Shown here piece by piece: positions 27,272 to 44,821 of a stretch of 64,000 nucleotides of DNA. Both the position numbers and the translations under genes were made by a program. Positions within the stretch are counted from its first letter, which is position 1. Every line of letters starts with the position of its first letter. The stretch comes from Fen-1245 sp963835535 (GTDB lineage Bacteria; Gemmatimonadota; Gemmatimonadetes; Gemmatimonadales; JACORV01). The notes beneath the pieces are model-generated. The model did not search any database and had not been told where the DNA came from. It saw nothing but the letters and a program-made list of their open reading frames with translations. The DNA lies in contig CAWIFL010000003.1 in the NCBI GenBank assembly GCA_963835535.1, positions 310,001-374,000 of the forward strand, in the 5' to 3' direction.

Positions 27272-28903
27272 CTACCGCAGGCGCTTGATCTCGACCCGCA
27301 TGTTCTGGCGGCGCCCCGTCGCCGTGGCATTGCTCGCCACCGGGTTCTGGGGGCCGTACCCCACCGCCGCGAGGCGGGTGGCCGGGACCCCCTGCCGGAC
27401 CAGGTAGGCCCGGACGGCCAGGGCTCGGCGCCGCGACAGGAGCTGGTTCCGCGTGGCGTTCCCCATGTCGCTCGTGTACCCGCCAATCTCCCAGCGCGCG
27501 TTCGGGATCGCCTGCATCGCCTGGGCGACGGCGTCGAGGCCGGTCTGCGCCTCCGGCGGCAGGACCGCGGAGTTGGGCCGGAAGATGACGTTCCTGAGGA
27601 TCAGGGTGGCGCCGACTTCCGGCAGGGCGATCGGGGCGGCCGCCGGGGCTGCCGGAGCGGCAGCCGGCGCGGGGGCGGGGGCCGCCAGGGCGACGGTCAA
27701 CATCGTGGAGCCCGTCACGCCGTCCACAGTGGCGAGGATCAGCGCTGCCCCGTTCCCGACGGCCGTCGCCTGCCCCGTCCGGCTCAGCGTGGCCACGTTC
27801 GGAACGCTGTCGGCCCAGTAGATCACCCTGCCGGTGACCGGCCTGCCGTTCGCGTCCGTCGCCTGGGCCGTGAACTGGAGCGTGCCGCCGGCCGCGCTGA
27901 TCGTCGCGTTGGCCGGCGTCACCGCCACGCCGGTGACCAGTTGCCGGACCGTGACCGACGCCGTGGCGGTCTGGCCGCCGGCGCTGGCGGTGATCGTGGC
28001 CGTCCCGTTCCGCACGGCCGTGGCGAGGCCGGACGCGTTCACGGATACGACCGCCGCGTTGCTCGAGGTCCACGCGACGTCGGGCGTCGCGATCACGTTG
28101 TTGTCGGCGTCCTGCGCGACCGTCGAGAGCTGCACCGCCTGGCCGAGCGCCGTCAGCGTGTCGGCGGACGGAGCGATCCCCAGCGTCATCGCCGGTGCGG
28201 CCACCGGCGCCGGCGCGGGTGCCGGCGCCGCCGCGGGTGCCGGCGCCGCCGGAGCGGCCGCCTCGGGCGCGGGCGCCGCGGCGACGGCCGGCGCGGGGGC
28301 GGCCGCCCGATGACCTCCGAAGAAGAAGGAGAGACCCACCGTGGCCGTGGGGTAGAAGGACGCCCTGCTGAAGTACGTCGTGTCAGCGTACTTCTCGTAG
28401 AGCTCGCGCACCTCCAACCGCAGGTCCGTCCGAGCGCCCAGCATCTGCCGCAGGCCGATGCCGGCGTGCACCGTATACTGGCTCCTGAACGAGAAGGACG
28501 CCGAGTCGCTCTTCCACGAGACGTTCGTCACGCCACCGCCCACGGTCAGGAACGGGCTCGTGTTCGCGTTGACGTTCGGCGTCCAGGTGATGGCGCCGAA
28601 GGGTTGGAGCACCGTGGCCGGCTTCGTATAGCCGGCGAAGGTCCCGATGCTGAGGTTCCAGCTCCGGCCGAGGTTCAAGCCGAGGCGCACTGCGGCTCCC
28701 GGCACGAGGCGCTGGGTCGCGCTCGTGAGCGAGATCACGTCGACGAGCTGCTTGTCGAGGTAGGTCGCGCCGGCCCCGACACTCAGCTCCCAGCTTCCAT
28801 CGCGCCCAGCTCCCGTCGCGGGCGCCGCTGCCTGTTGGGCGAGCGCCGCGGCCGGCAGGGACACGGCCAGGATGGCTGCGACTTCGAGGATACGGTACTG
28901 CAT
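27272..28903 (-). CDS. OmpA-family outer-membrane protein with two Ig-like (Big_2) domains
   Basis: This 543-residue protein has a signal peptide at 1-22 (SLPAAALAQ), a beta-barrel-like region at about 35-197 ending in GLSFFFGG, a Pro/Ala linker at 200-238 and two bacterial Ig-like domains at about 240-320 and 322-405 (each with WTSSNAAVVSV- or YWADSVPNVATL-type strands). A second linker leads to an OmpA C-terminal peptidoglycan-binding domain at 430-543 (GYTSDMGNATRNQLLSRRRA). It probably tethers the outer membrane to the wall. The ATG at 28903 is preferred because the signal peptide starts there. Confidence 0.9.
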   Translation of the reverse strand: MQYRILEVAAILAVSLPAAALAQQAAAPATGAGRDGSWELSVGAGATYLDKQLVDVISLTSATQRLVPGAAVRLGLNLGRSWNLSIGTFAGYTKPATVLQPFGAITWTPNVNANTSPFLTVGGGVTNVSWKSDSASFSFRSQYTVHAGIGLRQMLGARTDLRLEVRELYEKYADTTYFSRASFYPTATVGLSFFFGGHRAAAPAPAVAAAPAPEAAAPAAPAPAAAPAPAPAPVAAPAMTLGIAPSADTLTALGQAVQLSTVAQDADNNVIATPDVAWTSSNAAVVSVNASGLATAVRNGTATITASAGGQTATASVTVRQLVTGVAVTPANATISAAGGTLQFTAQATDANGRPVTGRVIYWADSVPNVATLSRTGQATAVGNGAALILATVDGVTGSTMLTVALAAPAPAPAAAPAAPAAAPIALPEVGATLILRNVIFRPNSAVLPPEAQTGLDAVAQAMQAIPNARWEIGGYTSDMGNATRNQLLSRRRALAVRAYLVRQGVPATRLAAVGYGPQNPVASNATATGRRQNMRVEIKRLR

Positions 28904-29041
28904 GGGCCCTCCCCGGCGCCTTGTGCCGCCCTTGGGACCTGCAATCGCTATGACCGTAACGCCATAACCAATATGGGGGAGGTCCGCCGTGCGCCAGCGC
29001 ACAGCCCGCCTCGTGCCGCTTCGGCGCTATCTTCCCGGCCC

Positions 29042-29273
29042 GTGGACACCACCGTCCTGCTGATCTTCGCGGTCGTCTACCTGAGGGATGCTCCTGGCGG
29101 AGATCCCGGGCCTCGCGCTGGACCGCAGCATCGCGAACATCATCGTGGTGGATCAGGCGGGGCGGCTGGGCGTGAAGATCTCGTGGCGAGAGCACGCGCG
29201 CGTCGGGATCCCGGTCACGCTGCTCACGCGCGGCGTGGCTCTGGCTGCGGGCCGCCCAGGGCCCCATGATTGA
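29042..29273 (+). pseudogene. Anion/arsenite-type permease relic (SLC13/ArsB-like), internal deletion
   Basis: The reading starts VDTTVLLIFAVVYL and after a one-base shift continues GMLLAEIPGLALDR, the N-terminus of a ten-to-twelve-helix ion permease. It then jumps directly to SIANIIVVDQAGRLGVKISW and HARVGIPVTLL, which in such proteins form the C-terminal end. Roughly a kilobase of transmembrane coding is missing between LALDR and SIANI. The remainder ends in a TGA just before the decarboxylase ATG. Superfamily assignment rests on memory of these end motifs. Confidence 0.65.
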
Positions 29274-29276
29274 CCC

Positions 29277-30743
29277 ATGATGAATGGCGGTGCAGTGACC
29301 GACTCGTCGCCCTTCGACCCCGCTGCGTCGGACGTCCAGGCCCTCGGCAGGGCGGCCGCCGACTGGATCGCCAAGCACTTCGGCGAGCTGGGAGAGCTCC
29401 CCGTCATCCCGGACACCACGCCGGCCCAGACGTTCGCGCGCTTCGCCGAGCCGCTGCCCGAGGAGCCCACGCCGTGGCCCGCGCTGCTCGAGCGCTTCGA
29501 GCGCGACGTGGTCCCGCTCAGCTTCCACCTGCCGAGCCCGCGCTACTTCGGGCTGATGAATCCGACGCCGCTGCCGATCGCGGTCTTCGCCGAGGCGCTC
29601 GGCGCCGCCCTGAACCAGAACGTCGGTGCCTGGCACCACAGCCCCGCCGCGACCGCCGTCGAGCGCACGGTCATCCGGTGGCTGTGCGACCTGGCCGGCT
29701 ACCCGGCCGGCGCGTTCGGCAGCCTCACGCCCGGCGGATCGCTGGCCAACACGACCGGGATCAAGATCGCGCTGGCCGCCAAGATCCCCGAGTCCACCCG
29801 CGAAGGACTGTGGAACCTCGAGGCACGGCCGGTGCTCTACGCCTCCTCGGAGGCGCACTTCTCCATCGAGAAGAGCGCCAACATCCTCGGCCTGGGCAGC
29901 GTGGGCGGCATGCTGAAGGTCCCGGTGGACCGGCACTCGCGGATGGACGTCGCAAAGCTCCGGCACATGGTCGCCGAGGACCGCGCCGCCGGTCTCAACC
30001 CGTTCTGCGTCGTCGGCGTCGCGGGCGTCACGAGCAACGGCGTGATAGACCCGCTGGACGAGATTGCGGACGTCGCGCGCGACCTCGGCCTGTGGTACCA
30101 CGTGGACGCCGCGTACGCCGCCGGCGGCCTGATGAGTGAGAAGCTCCGGGCGCGGTTCAAGGGGATCGAGCGCGCCGACTCGATCACGATGGACCCGCAC
30201 AAGTGGTGGTACATGCCCTACCCGTGCGGCGCCATCCTCACGAAGGACGGCGAGGCTGGCCGCCGCGCGTTCTGGTCCGAGGCGGTCTACATCCCGCAGA
30301 CCGACGACGCCGTGGAGTTCCGCGACCACGGACTCGCGGGCTCGCGCCCGTTCAGCGCGCTCAAGCTGTGGATGGGGATGAAGATGGTAGGACGACGCCA
30401 CTATGGTCGTGTGGCGGAACTCCAGGTCGAGTTGACGGAACGGTTCGCCCGAGAATTGACGAAGGACGGCGACTGGGAACTGGTGACGCCCGTAGACACA
30501 GCGATAGCGGCAGTTCGGTTTACAGGGAAGTTGCCAGACGGCAAGTTGCGCAGTGGTTCACAGACGGACGGAATTCAGGATGAGATCGTGCGCCGGGTTC
30601 TTTCTTCGAGGCGGCACTGGATTTCACCGACCACAACAGTGGGGAAGCGAGCCATCAGAGTCATGGTCATCAGCTACCTGACGAGGTGGGAGCACCTGCA
30701 GGAACTGATCGGGCAGTTGAGAAAGGCCGCGGCTGAGCTATGA
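29277..30743 (+). CDS. PLP-dependent group II amino-acid decarboxylase
   Basis: This 488-residue protein resembles aromatic-L-amino-acid/glutamate decarboxylases. PLP is held by K309 in MDPHKWWYMP, D277 in YHVDAAYA and the stacking H194 in SEAHFSIEKS; the substrate loop LTPGGSLANT is at 150-159. The substrate is undetermined. From codon 371 (30387) the codon choice changes abruptly to A/T-ending codons (GTA, GGA, CGA, ATA, TTG, ACA, TCA) although the protein remains family-like. Its stop overlaps the next gene by four bases (ATGA), so the two are coupled. Confidence 0.9.
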   Translation: MMNGGAVTDSSPFDPAASDVQALGRAAADWIAKHFGELGELPVIPDTTPAQTFARFAEPLPEEPTPWPALLERFERDVVPLSFHLPSPRYFGLMNPTPLPIAVFAEALGAALNQNVGAWHHSPAATAVERTVIRWLCDLAGYPAGAFGSLTPGGSLANTTGIKIALAAKIPESTREGLWNLEARPVLYASSEAHFSIEKSANILGLGSVGGMLKVPVDRHSRMDVAKLRHMVAEDRAAGLNPFCVVGVAGVTSNGVIDPLDEIADVARDLGLWYHVDAAYAAGGLMSEKLRARFKGIERADSITMDPHKWWYMPYPCGAILTKDGEAGRRAFWSEAVYIPQTDDAVEFRDHGLAGSRPFSALKLWMGMKMVGRRHYGRVAELQVELTERFARELTKDGDWELVTPVDTAIAAVRFTGKLPDGKLRSGSQTDGIQDEIVRRVLSSRRHWISPTTTVGKRAIRVMVISYLTRWEHLQELIGQLRKAAAEL

Positions 30744-32098
30744 AGAGGATCGGCGCGCTGGTGCTGTCCCTGCTGGTCGCGGCGATCGCGTTCGCGCGGG
30801 CCCAGGGGATCCAGATCCCCGACGACGTGAAGGCGAACGTCCGCCTGCGCGTGGACAACGGGTGGAGCGTCGGGATCGTGGTGGGCGTCGTGGACAGCAC
30901 GGGCGCGCGGTACTTCGGATACGGCAACACCGCGAAGACCGGCGGGCAGCCCGTGAACGAGCGCACGGTCTACGAGATCGGCTCGATCACGAAGATCTTC
31001 ACCGCCGTTACCCTCGCCGACATGGCGATCAAGGGCGATGTCAGCCTCGACGATCCGGTCCAGCGCTACCTCCCCGACTCGGTCCACGTGCCGAGCAAGG
31101 ACGGGAAGGAGATCACGCTCCGCCTGCTTTCGGCCCAGCGCTCGGGCCTGCCGCGGATGCCGAGCAACTTCGCGCCCGCTGACCCGAACAACCCGTTCGC
31201 CGACTACGATGCCCGCCGGCTCTATGCCTTCCTGAACGGCTACGCGCTGACGCGCGATCCCGGCGCGAGCTACGAGTACTCGAACCTCGGCGTGGGACTG
31301 CTCGGCTTCGCCCTCGCGCGCCGCAACGGCACGAGCTACGAGGAGATGGTCCTGAGGCGCGTCATCGGGCCGCTCCAGATGACTGACACGCGGATCACGC
31401 TCACTCCGGACCTGCGCGCGCGGCTGGCCCACGGCTACGCCGGCGGGCAGCAGGTCAGCAACTGGGACCTCGACGCCCTCGCCGGCGCGGGCGCCATCCG
31501 CTCGACCGCGCAGGACATGGCGACGTTCCTCGCTGCGGCGGTCGGGCTCACGCACACGCCGCTCGATTCCGCCTTCCGCCTGACCGAGGCGATCGAGTTC
31601 GACGCCGGGCCTGGGATGCGGATCGGCCTGGGCTGGCACGTCATCGGGCCCGACAGCTCCGACGTGATCTGGCACAACGGCGGCACCGGCGGCTACCACG
31701 CGTTCATCGGCTTCGACCCGCGGCGGAAGATCGGCGTCGTGGTGCTCTCCAACTCCACGCTGAGCATCGACGACATCGGCTTCCACGTCCTCAACGCCGC
31801 CGCTCCGCTCGCGACCGTGCGCGTGGCCATCGCGCTGCCGGCGGACTCGCTCGACTCTTACGTCGGCGACTACCGGCTCGCCCCCAGCTTCGTCCTCAGC
31901 ATCCGGCGGAACGGCGACGGCCTCGTCGCCCAGGCCACGGGCCAGGGCGCGAACGCCGTGTATCCCTCGGCGAGGGACGAGTTCTTCTTCAAGGTAGTGG
32001 ACGCGCAGCTCAGCTTCGTGCGGGATTCGACGGGCAAGATCGTGTCGCTGGTGCTGCATCAAGGCGGCCGGGACATGCCGGCACCGCGGACGCCGTAG
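30740..32098 (+). CDS. Exported serine hydrolase, beta-lactamase/esterase (class C-like) family
   Basis: This 452-residue protein has a signal peptide (ALVLSLLVAAIAFARAQ) and the penicillin-recognising triad: S82-I-T-K85, Y180-S-N182 and H312-N-G. A C-terminal beta-rich domain of about 100 residues after 350 (YVGDYRLAPSFVLSIRRNGD) resembles the domain often appended to such hydrolases. Likely activities are D-amino peptidase or esterase in the periplasm. A true beta-lactamase role is not implied. It is coupled to the upstream decarboxylase by the ATGA overlap. Confidence 0.9.
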   Translation: MKRIGALVLSLLVAAIAFARAQGIQIPDDVKANVRLRVDNGWSVGIVVGVVDSTGARYFGYGNTAKTGGQPVNERTVYEIGSITKIFTAVTLADMAIKGDVSLDDPVQRYLPDSVHVPSKDGKEITLRLLSAQRSGLPRMPSNFAPADPNNPFADYDARRLYAFLNGYALTRDPGASYEYSNLGVGLLGFALARRNGTSYEEMVLRRVIGPLQMTDTRITLTPDLRARLAHGYAGGQQVSNWDLDALAGAGAIRSTAQDMATFLAAAVGLTHTPLDSAFRLTEAIEFDAGPGMRIGLGWHVIGPDSSDVIWHNGGTGGYHAFIGFDPRRKIGVVVLSNSTLSIDDIGFHVLNAAAPLATVRVAIALPADSLDSYVGDYRLAPSFVLSIRRNGDGLVAQATGQGANAVYPSARDEFFFKVVDAQLSFVRDSTGKIVSLVLHQGGRDMPAPRTP

Positions 32099-32110
32099 CG
32101 CCGCCGAGCG

Positions 32111-33604
32111 CTAGACCAGATCCCGCAGCCGCTCCAGGAGCTTCACCATCGCCCAGGTGTCCTGCCTGCAGTAGGCGAGCAGGTCGGCGCGAAGGGGCGA
32201 CGGCGCGGGCGCGAAGAGATCGAGCTGGCTCGGGCCGCCGCCCCGCCCTTCCCCGTCCCCGAGCAGCATCCGCTCCAGGTAGACGCTCGCGCTGTCGCCG
32301 TTCGCGATCGCCATGCCGTCGTAGGTCAGGCCCGGCACCAGCGCCGGCAGGACCGACTTCAGGCTGAAGGAGCCGTGGAAGGCCGGGTCGTAGACGTGGT
32401 TCCGCACCACGGGCAGGAGGTCCACCAGCTTCACCTCGAGCGCCAGCAGCGGCTCCGACAGCGCGGGCACCGCCTCGGCGAGACCGCGGATGCACTGCCG
32501 CTCGAAGCCCGCATTGTACGCCACGATCGCCTCGGCGCCCGCGCAGTCCGCGACCAGCCGCTCGGCCAGGGCGGGCCGCGGATCACCGGGGCCTTCCGCC
32601 AGCCACTCGTGATGCTCCGGCTCTCCCTCGCCCCGGTCCAGGTAGAAGCTGAACTGCACCGGTACGGCGTCATACGGGCGGCAGCCCGGCCAGGCGGGGA
32701 TCGCGGGCCCCACCGTCTCGAAGTCCAGGAAGCCGAGCGGCTGCTTGTCGAAGATCTTGAGCGCCTTGCCCAGCCAGGGCTCGACGATCATCCGGCCCGC
32801 CTGCACCGCCTTCCGCTGCCGCTCGGGGATCTCGCCGAGGTCGAGGTCATCGGGGAGATCCGCGATCGTGGCGTAGCCCTGGCGTTCGAGTTCCCTGGCT
32901 CGCTTCCCCCAGCGGTAGAGCGTGCCGAGGTGATGCTCGGCGAGAACCGGCCAGCAGCGGTCCTTGAACGGGCACTCGTAGGGTGAGTCGCAGTGGTCGC
33001 CGATGGCGACGTCCGGCAGCGGCCCCTCGAGCGCCGCGAGCTGCTCGGCGATCTGGTCGGGGATCTCCGGCAGCAGCGCCTCGACCCGCTCGGTCACGTC
33101 GGTGCGGGCGAAGAGGTTCGTGAGGTCCGGATGGCGGCACTCGCGGTTCAGGTGCATCACCTCGACCTTCGGCACGTCGAGGCCCGCGCGCCGGAGCACG
33201 TGCGCCTGGATCGCCGCGTCGGGGATGTGCGCGTCCTTGACCGAGGTCGTGGACTTGACCTCGACGAGGGAGAAGCCGCGCCCCTGCCGCTCGAGGACGT
33301 CCACCGCGACGAAGGTGTCGTCGGCGACGAAGGAGGCCTCGTAGACGGCGCTCGCGCCCTGGGCCAGGAACTCCGCGGTCAGCGCGACGCGCTCGTCGGC
33401 CGCGTTGTGCGGCAGGTTCACCAGCACGCCGCCGGGCACGTAGCCGCGCGCCGCCTCGCCCACCCGATGCCCGCGGTCGAAGGTGGCCTGCAGGAGGAAA
33501 TCGGGCTTCAGCTCCGGGGCGTTCGGCTCGCGGACGCGCCACCAGAGCTGCTTGAGGCACTGGAGACCGGCGGTGAACCGGCTCTTGGACAGGCGGTGCG
33601 GCAC
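32111..33604 (-). CDS. RecB-like nuclease fused to an RNase H-like domain (DUF2779/TM0106 type)
   Basis: This 497-residue protein starts MPHRLSKSRFTAGLQCLKQL. Residues about 95-125 (TFVAVDVLERQGRGFSLVEVKSTT in short segments) form the PD-(D/E)xK core, and CDSPYECPFKDRC at about 207-219 with the N-terminal Cys is the usual Fe-S cluster set of Cas4/AddB-like nucleases. The C-terminal half (GFLDFETVGPA, IVAYNAGFERQCI, YCRQDTWAMVKLLERL) matches a DnaQ/RNase H-like exonuclease with conserved Asp/Glu. The biological role is unknown. No CRISPR or defence genes are nearby. Confidence 0.82.
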   Translation of the reverse strand: MPHRLSKSRFTAGLQCLKQLWWRVREPNAPELKPDFLLQATFDRGHRVGEAARGYVPGGVLVNLPHNAADERVALTAEFLAQGASAVYEASFVADDTFVAVDVLERQGRGFSLVEVKSTTSVKDAHIPDAAIQAHVLRRAGLDVPKVEVMHLNRECRHPDLTNLFARTDVTERVEALLPEIPDQIAEQLAALEGPLPDVAIGDHCDSPYECPFKDRCWPVLAEHHLGTLYRWGKRARELERQGYATIADLPDDLDLGEIPERQRKAVQAGRMIVEPWLGKALKIFDKQPLGFLDFETVGPAIPAWPGCRPYDAVPVQFSFYLDRGEGEPEHHEWLAEGPGDPRPALAERLVADCAGAEAIVAYNAGFERQCIRGLAEAVPALSEPLLALEVKLVDLLPVVRNHVYDPAFHGSFSLKSVLPALVPGLTYDGMAIANGDSASVYLERMLLGDGEGRGGGPSQLDLFAPAPSPLRADLLAYCRQDTWAMVKLLERLRDLV

Positions 33605-33614
33605 GGGCGAAAGC

Positions 33615-33704
33615 TCTAGGGGTCAGGCTTTAGGGGAAAGGGGTTAGGGCGAAAGGCAAGGGGCTAGGTATTCCCTAGCCCCTAACCCCCAGTCCCTAAC
33701 CCCT
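33615..33704. repeat. TTAGGGG/CCCCTAA inverted array after rpoC
   Basis: The left arm (33615-33668) has TAGGGG, TTAGGGG, TTAGGG and GGGGCTAGG units; the right arm (33672-33704) has CCCTAGCCCCTAACCCCC and CCCTAACCCC. The innermost segment GGGGCTAGG, a four-base loop and CCCTAGCCCC pair almost perfectly. It begins 12 bases after the rpoC stop on the minus strand and ends just before the nuclease start, the expected place for the rpoBC terminator. Confidence 0.8.
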
Positions 33705-33711
33705 GCAGTTC

Positions 33712-37995
<4,284 letters not shown>

Positions 37996-37998
37996 CGG

Positions 37999-42492
<4,494 letters not shown>

Positions 42493-42573
42493 GATCCGTC
42501 CTTCGGGCAGCGCAAAAGGCCCCGGTGCGGTGGGGCATCAACCTGCGATTGCGAACGTCGTGCGTAGCCAGAC

Positions 42574-42954
42574 CTACTTCAGCTCGACCGTGGCGCCTTG
42601 CTCTTCCAGCTTCGCCTTCATGGCCTGGGCTTCGGCCTTGGGCACGCCGTCCTTCACGGTGCTCGGCGCGCCGTCCACCAGGTCCTTGGCTTCCTTCAGG
42701 CCGAGGCTGGTGAGCTCGCGGACGACCTTGATGACCTGGATCTTCTTCGCGCCGGCCTCCTTGAGCATGACCGTGAACTCGGTCTGCTCTTCGGCGGCCG
42801 GAGCCGCGGCGGCTGCCGGGGCGGCCGCGACGGGCGCGGCGATCGTCACGTTGAACTTGGTCTTGAACGCCTCGATGAGGTCGGCCAGCTCGACCACCGA
42901 CATGCGGCCGATCGCCTCGAGGATCTCGTCCTTCGACAGGGTCGTGGTTGCCAT
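42574..42954 (-). CDS. rplL: Ribosomal protein L7/L12
   Basis: This is the stalk protein that recruits translation GTPases, 126 residues. It has an N-terminal dimerisation domain (SKDEILEAIGRMSVVELADL), an Ala/Pro hinge at about 38-55 and the C-terminal domain (VIKVVRELTSLGLKEAKDLV). It starts 23 bases after rplJ. An 81-base gap without a clear terminator separates it from rpoB. Confidence 0.98.
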   Translation of the reverse strand: MATTTLSKDEILEAIGRMSVVELADLIEAFKTKFNVTIAAPVAAAPAAAAAPAAEEQTEFTVMLKEAGAKKIQVIKVVRELTSLGLKEAKDLVDGAPSTVKDGVPKAEAQAMKAKLEEQGATVELK

Positions 42955-42977
42955 CGTGGTGCGTTCCCCTTCAGTGG

Positions 42978-43502
42978 TCAGGCAGCGGTATCGCGCTGCG
43001 CCTTGAGCGCCTCGACGGCGCCAACGAAAGTGGACAGGAGCCCCGACAGGACTCCGACGAATCCGGACAGCGGCGCGTTGAGGGCGCCGGCCAGCTCGGA
43101 CAGCAGGACCTCGCGCGGCGGGAGCTGGGCCAGCCGCTTGACCTGGGCGGGCGAGACTTCCTGCCCGTCCACGACCGCGGCCTTGACCGCCGGCTTCTGG
43201 AACTCCTTGGCGAACTCGGTCAGCACCTTGGCGGCGGCGGCGGCGTCCGCGGCGGTGAGCGCCACGGCGGTCGGGCCGGCGAAGTGCGCGTCGAGGCCGG
43301 AGATCCTGGCGCCGGCCAGGGCCCGGAGGGCCAGGGTGTTCTTGACGACCAGGTACTCGACGCCGGCGCGGCGCAGGCGGCGCCGCAGCTCCGTGACGTT
43401 GTGCACGTTGAGCCCGGCGTAGTCGGTCACGTAGATCGAGCTGGCGCCGGACAGCTTCGCGGTCAGCGCGTCGATCTGGGTCTGCTTCTCGGTGCGGTTC
43501 AT
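42978..43502 (-). CDS. rplJ: Ribosomal protein L10
   Basis: L10 is the stalk base that holds L7/L12 dimers and the autogenous repressor of rplJL in E. coli. The 174 residues include YVTDYAGLNVHNVTELRRRL and YLVVKNTLALRAL. The C-terminal helix that binds L12 follows SGFVGVLSGLL. The ATG overlaps the rplA stop by four bases. Confidence 0.97.
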   Translation of the reverse strand: MNRTEKQTQIDALTAKLSGASSIYVTDYAGLNVHNVTELRRRLRRAGVEYLVVKNTLALRALAGARISGLDAHFAGPTAVALTAADAAAAAKVLTEFAKEFQKPAVKAAVVDGQEVSPAQVKRLAQLPPREVLLSELAGALNAPLSGFVGVLSGLLSTFVGAVEALKAQRDTAA

Positions 43503-44188
43503 CGATAGATCGCCGGGTCAATGCGGACGCCGGGCCCCATCGTGCTCGAGAGGGCGACCGTCTGGATGTACGTGCCCTTGGCCGCCGACGGCTTCGAGCG
43601 CACGATGGTGTCCATGAACGCCGTGAAGTTCGCTTCGAGCTGTTCCACGGTGAAGCTCACCTTGCCGATCGGCGCATGGACGTTGCCCGACTTGTCCACG
43701 CGGAACTCGATCTTGCCCGCCTTGATGTCGCCTACCGCCTTGGTGACGTCCATCGTGACGGTGCCCGCCTTCGGGTTCGGCATCAGGCCGCGCGGGCCGA
43801 GGATCCGGCCCAGCGGTCCGAGCTGGCCCATGACGTCGGGCGTCGCGACGATCGCGTCCACGTCGAGCCAGCCTTCCTTGATCTTGGCCACGTACTCGAC
43901 GCCGACGAAGTCGGCGCCCGCGGCCTCGGCCTCCTTCGCCTTGTCCCCTTGCGTGATGACCAGCACGCGCACCTTCTTGCCGGTGCCGTGCGGGAGGACG
44001 ACGGTGCCGCGCACGATCTGGTCGGCGTGGCGCGGGTCCACGCCCAGGCGGAGCGCGATGTCCACCGTCTCGTCGAACTTCGCGTAGGCCGACTGCTTGA
44101 CGTGCTCGATCGCCTTGCGCGGCTCGAACCGGGCTTGCGGATCGAACCGCTCGACCGCGGCGCGGTACTTCTTGCCCCGGGTGGCCAT
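43499..44188 (-). CDS. rplA: Ribosomal protein L1
   Basis: This is the 229-residue L1-stalk protein. It has FDETVDIALRLGVDPRHADQ, GTVVLPHGTGK and LGRILGPRGLMPNPKAGTVT. The ATG shares one base with the rplK stop. Confidence 0.98.
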   Translation of the reverse strand: MATRGKKYRAAVERFDPQARFEPRKAIEHVKQSAYAKFDETVDIALRLGVDPRHADQIVRGTVVLPHGTGKKVRVLVITQGDKAKEAEAAGADFVGVEYVAKIKEGWLDVDAIVATPDVMGQLGPLGRILGPRGLMPNPKAGTVTMDVTKAVGDIKAGKIEFRVDKSGNVHAPIGKVSFTVEQLEANFTAFMDTIVRSKPSAAKGTYIQTVALSSTMGPGVRIDPAIYR

Positions 44189-44616
44189 CAGTCGGTCACC
44201 TCGATCCCCATGGACCGCGCGGTCCCGGCGATCATCGCCATCGCCTGCTCGACGGTGTTGGCGTTGAGGTCCGGCATCTTGAGCTCGGCGATCTTCTTCA
44301 CCGCCGCGCGCGACACCTTCCCCACCTTGTCGCGGTTCGGCGCGCCCGAACCCTTCTCGATGCCCGCCTCCTTGAGCAGCAACGCCGCCGCCGGCGGGGT
44401 CTTCGTGACGAAGGTGAACGACCGGTCCTGGTAGATCGTCACCACGGCCGGGATCACCACGCCCGCCTGGGCCGCGGTGCGCGCGTTGAACTGCTTGACG
44501 AACTCCATGATGTTGATGCCGTGCGGCCCCAGCGCCGACCCGACGGGTTGCGCCGGTGTCGCCGCTCCCGCCGGGACCTGGAGCTTGACGACCGCTTGGA
44601 CCTTCTTGGGTGGCAT
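44188..44616 (-). CDS. rplK: Ribosomal protein L11
   Basis: L11 forms the GTPase-associated centre with 23S rRNA and is needed for the stringent response. The 142 residues contain KLQVPAGAATPAQPVGSALG and PHGINIMEFVKQFNART, then the C-terminal domain ending TARSMGIEVTD. It is preceded by a 205-base gap filled by the TTAGGGG repeat array that divides it from nusG. Confidence 0.98.
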   Translation of the reverse strand: MPPKKVQAVVKLQVPAGAATPAQPVGSALGPHGINIMEFVKQFNARTAAQAGVVIPAVVTIYQDRSFTFVTKTPPAAALLLKEAGIEKGSGAPNRDKVGKVSRAAVKKIAELKMPDLNANTVEQAMAMIAGTARSMGIEVTD

Positions 44617-44694
44617 GCGAACCTCACCTCTCGCTGCGGCTCGTGAGCCGGCCGCCAGCTGCCGCGATCACCCGCGCGGTCGCGGGACTCTCGA

Positions 44695-44819
44695 GGGGTT
44701 AGGGGAGAGGGGATAGGGGTTGGAAAGGCCGCCCCGATGCCCCCGGCTCCGTCCCCCCTGCTTCTCACGACTCCCTAGTCCCTAACCCCTAGCCCCTAGC
44801 CCCTAGCCCCTAACCCCTC
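44695..44819. repeat. TAGGGG/CCCCTAG inverted array between nusG and rplK
   Basis: The right arm (44771-44819) has seven near-identical heptads: CCCTAGT, CCCTAA, three CCCCTAG, CCCCTAA and CCCCTCA. The left arm (44695-44722) has GGGGTTAGGGG, GAGGGGATAGGGGTT. A single CTTCTCAC octamer sits at 44761. On the minus strand the G-rich arm begins seven bases after the nusG stop. The middle is a G/C-rich spacer. Confidence 0.8.
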
Positions 44820-44821
44820 AG

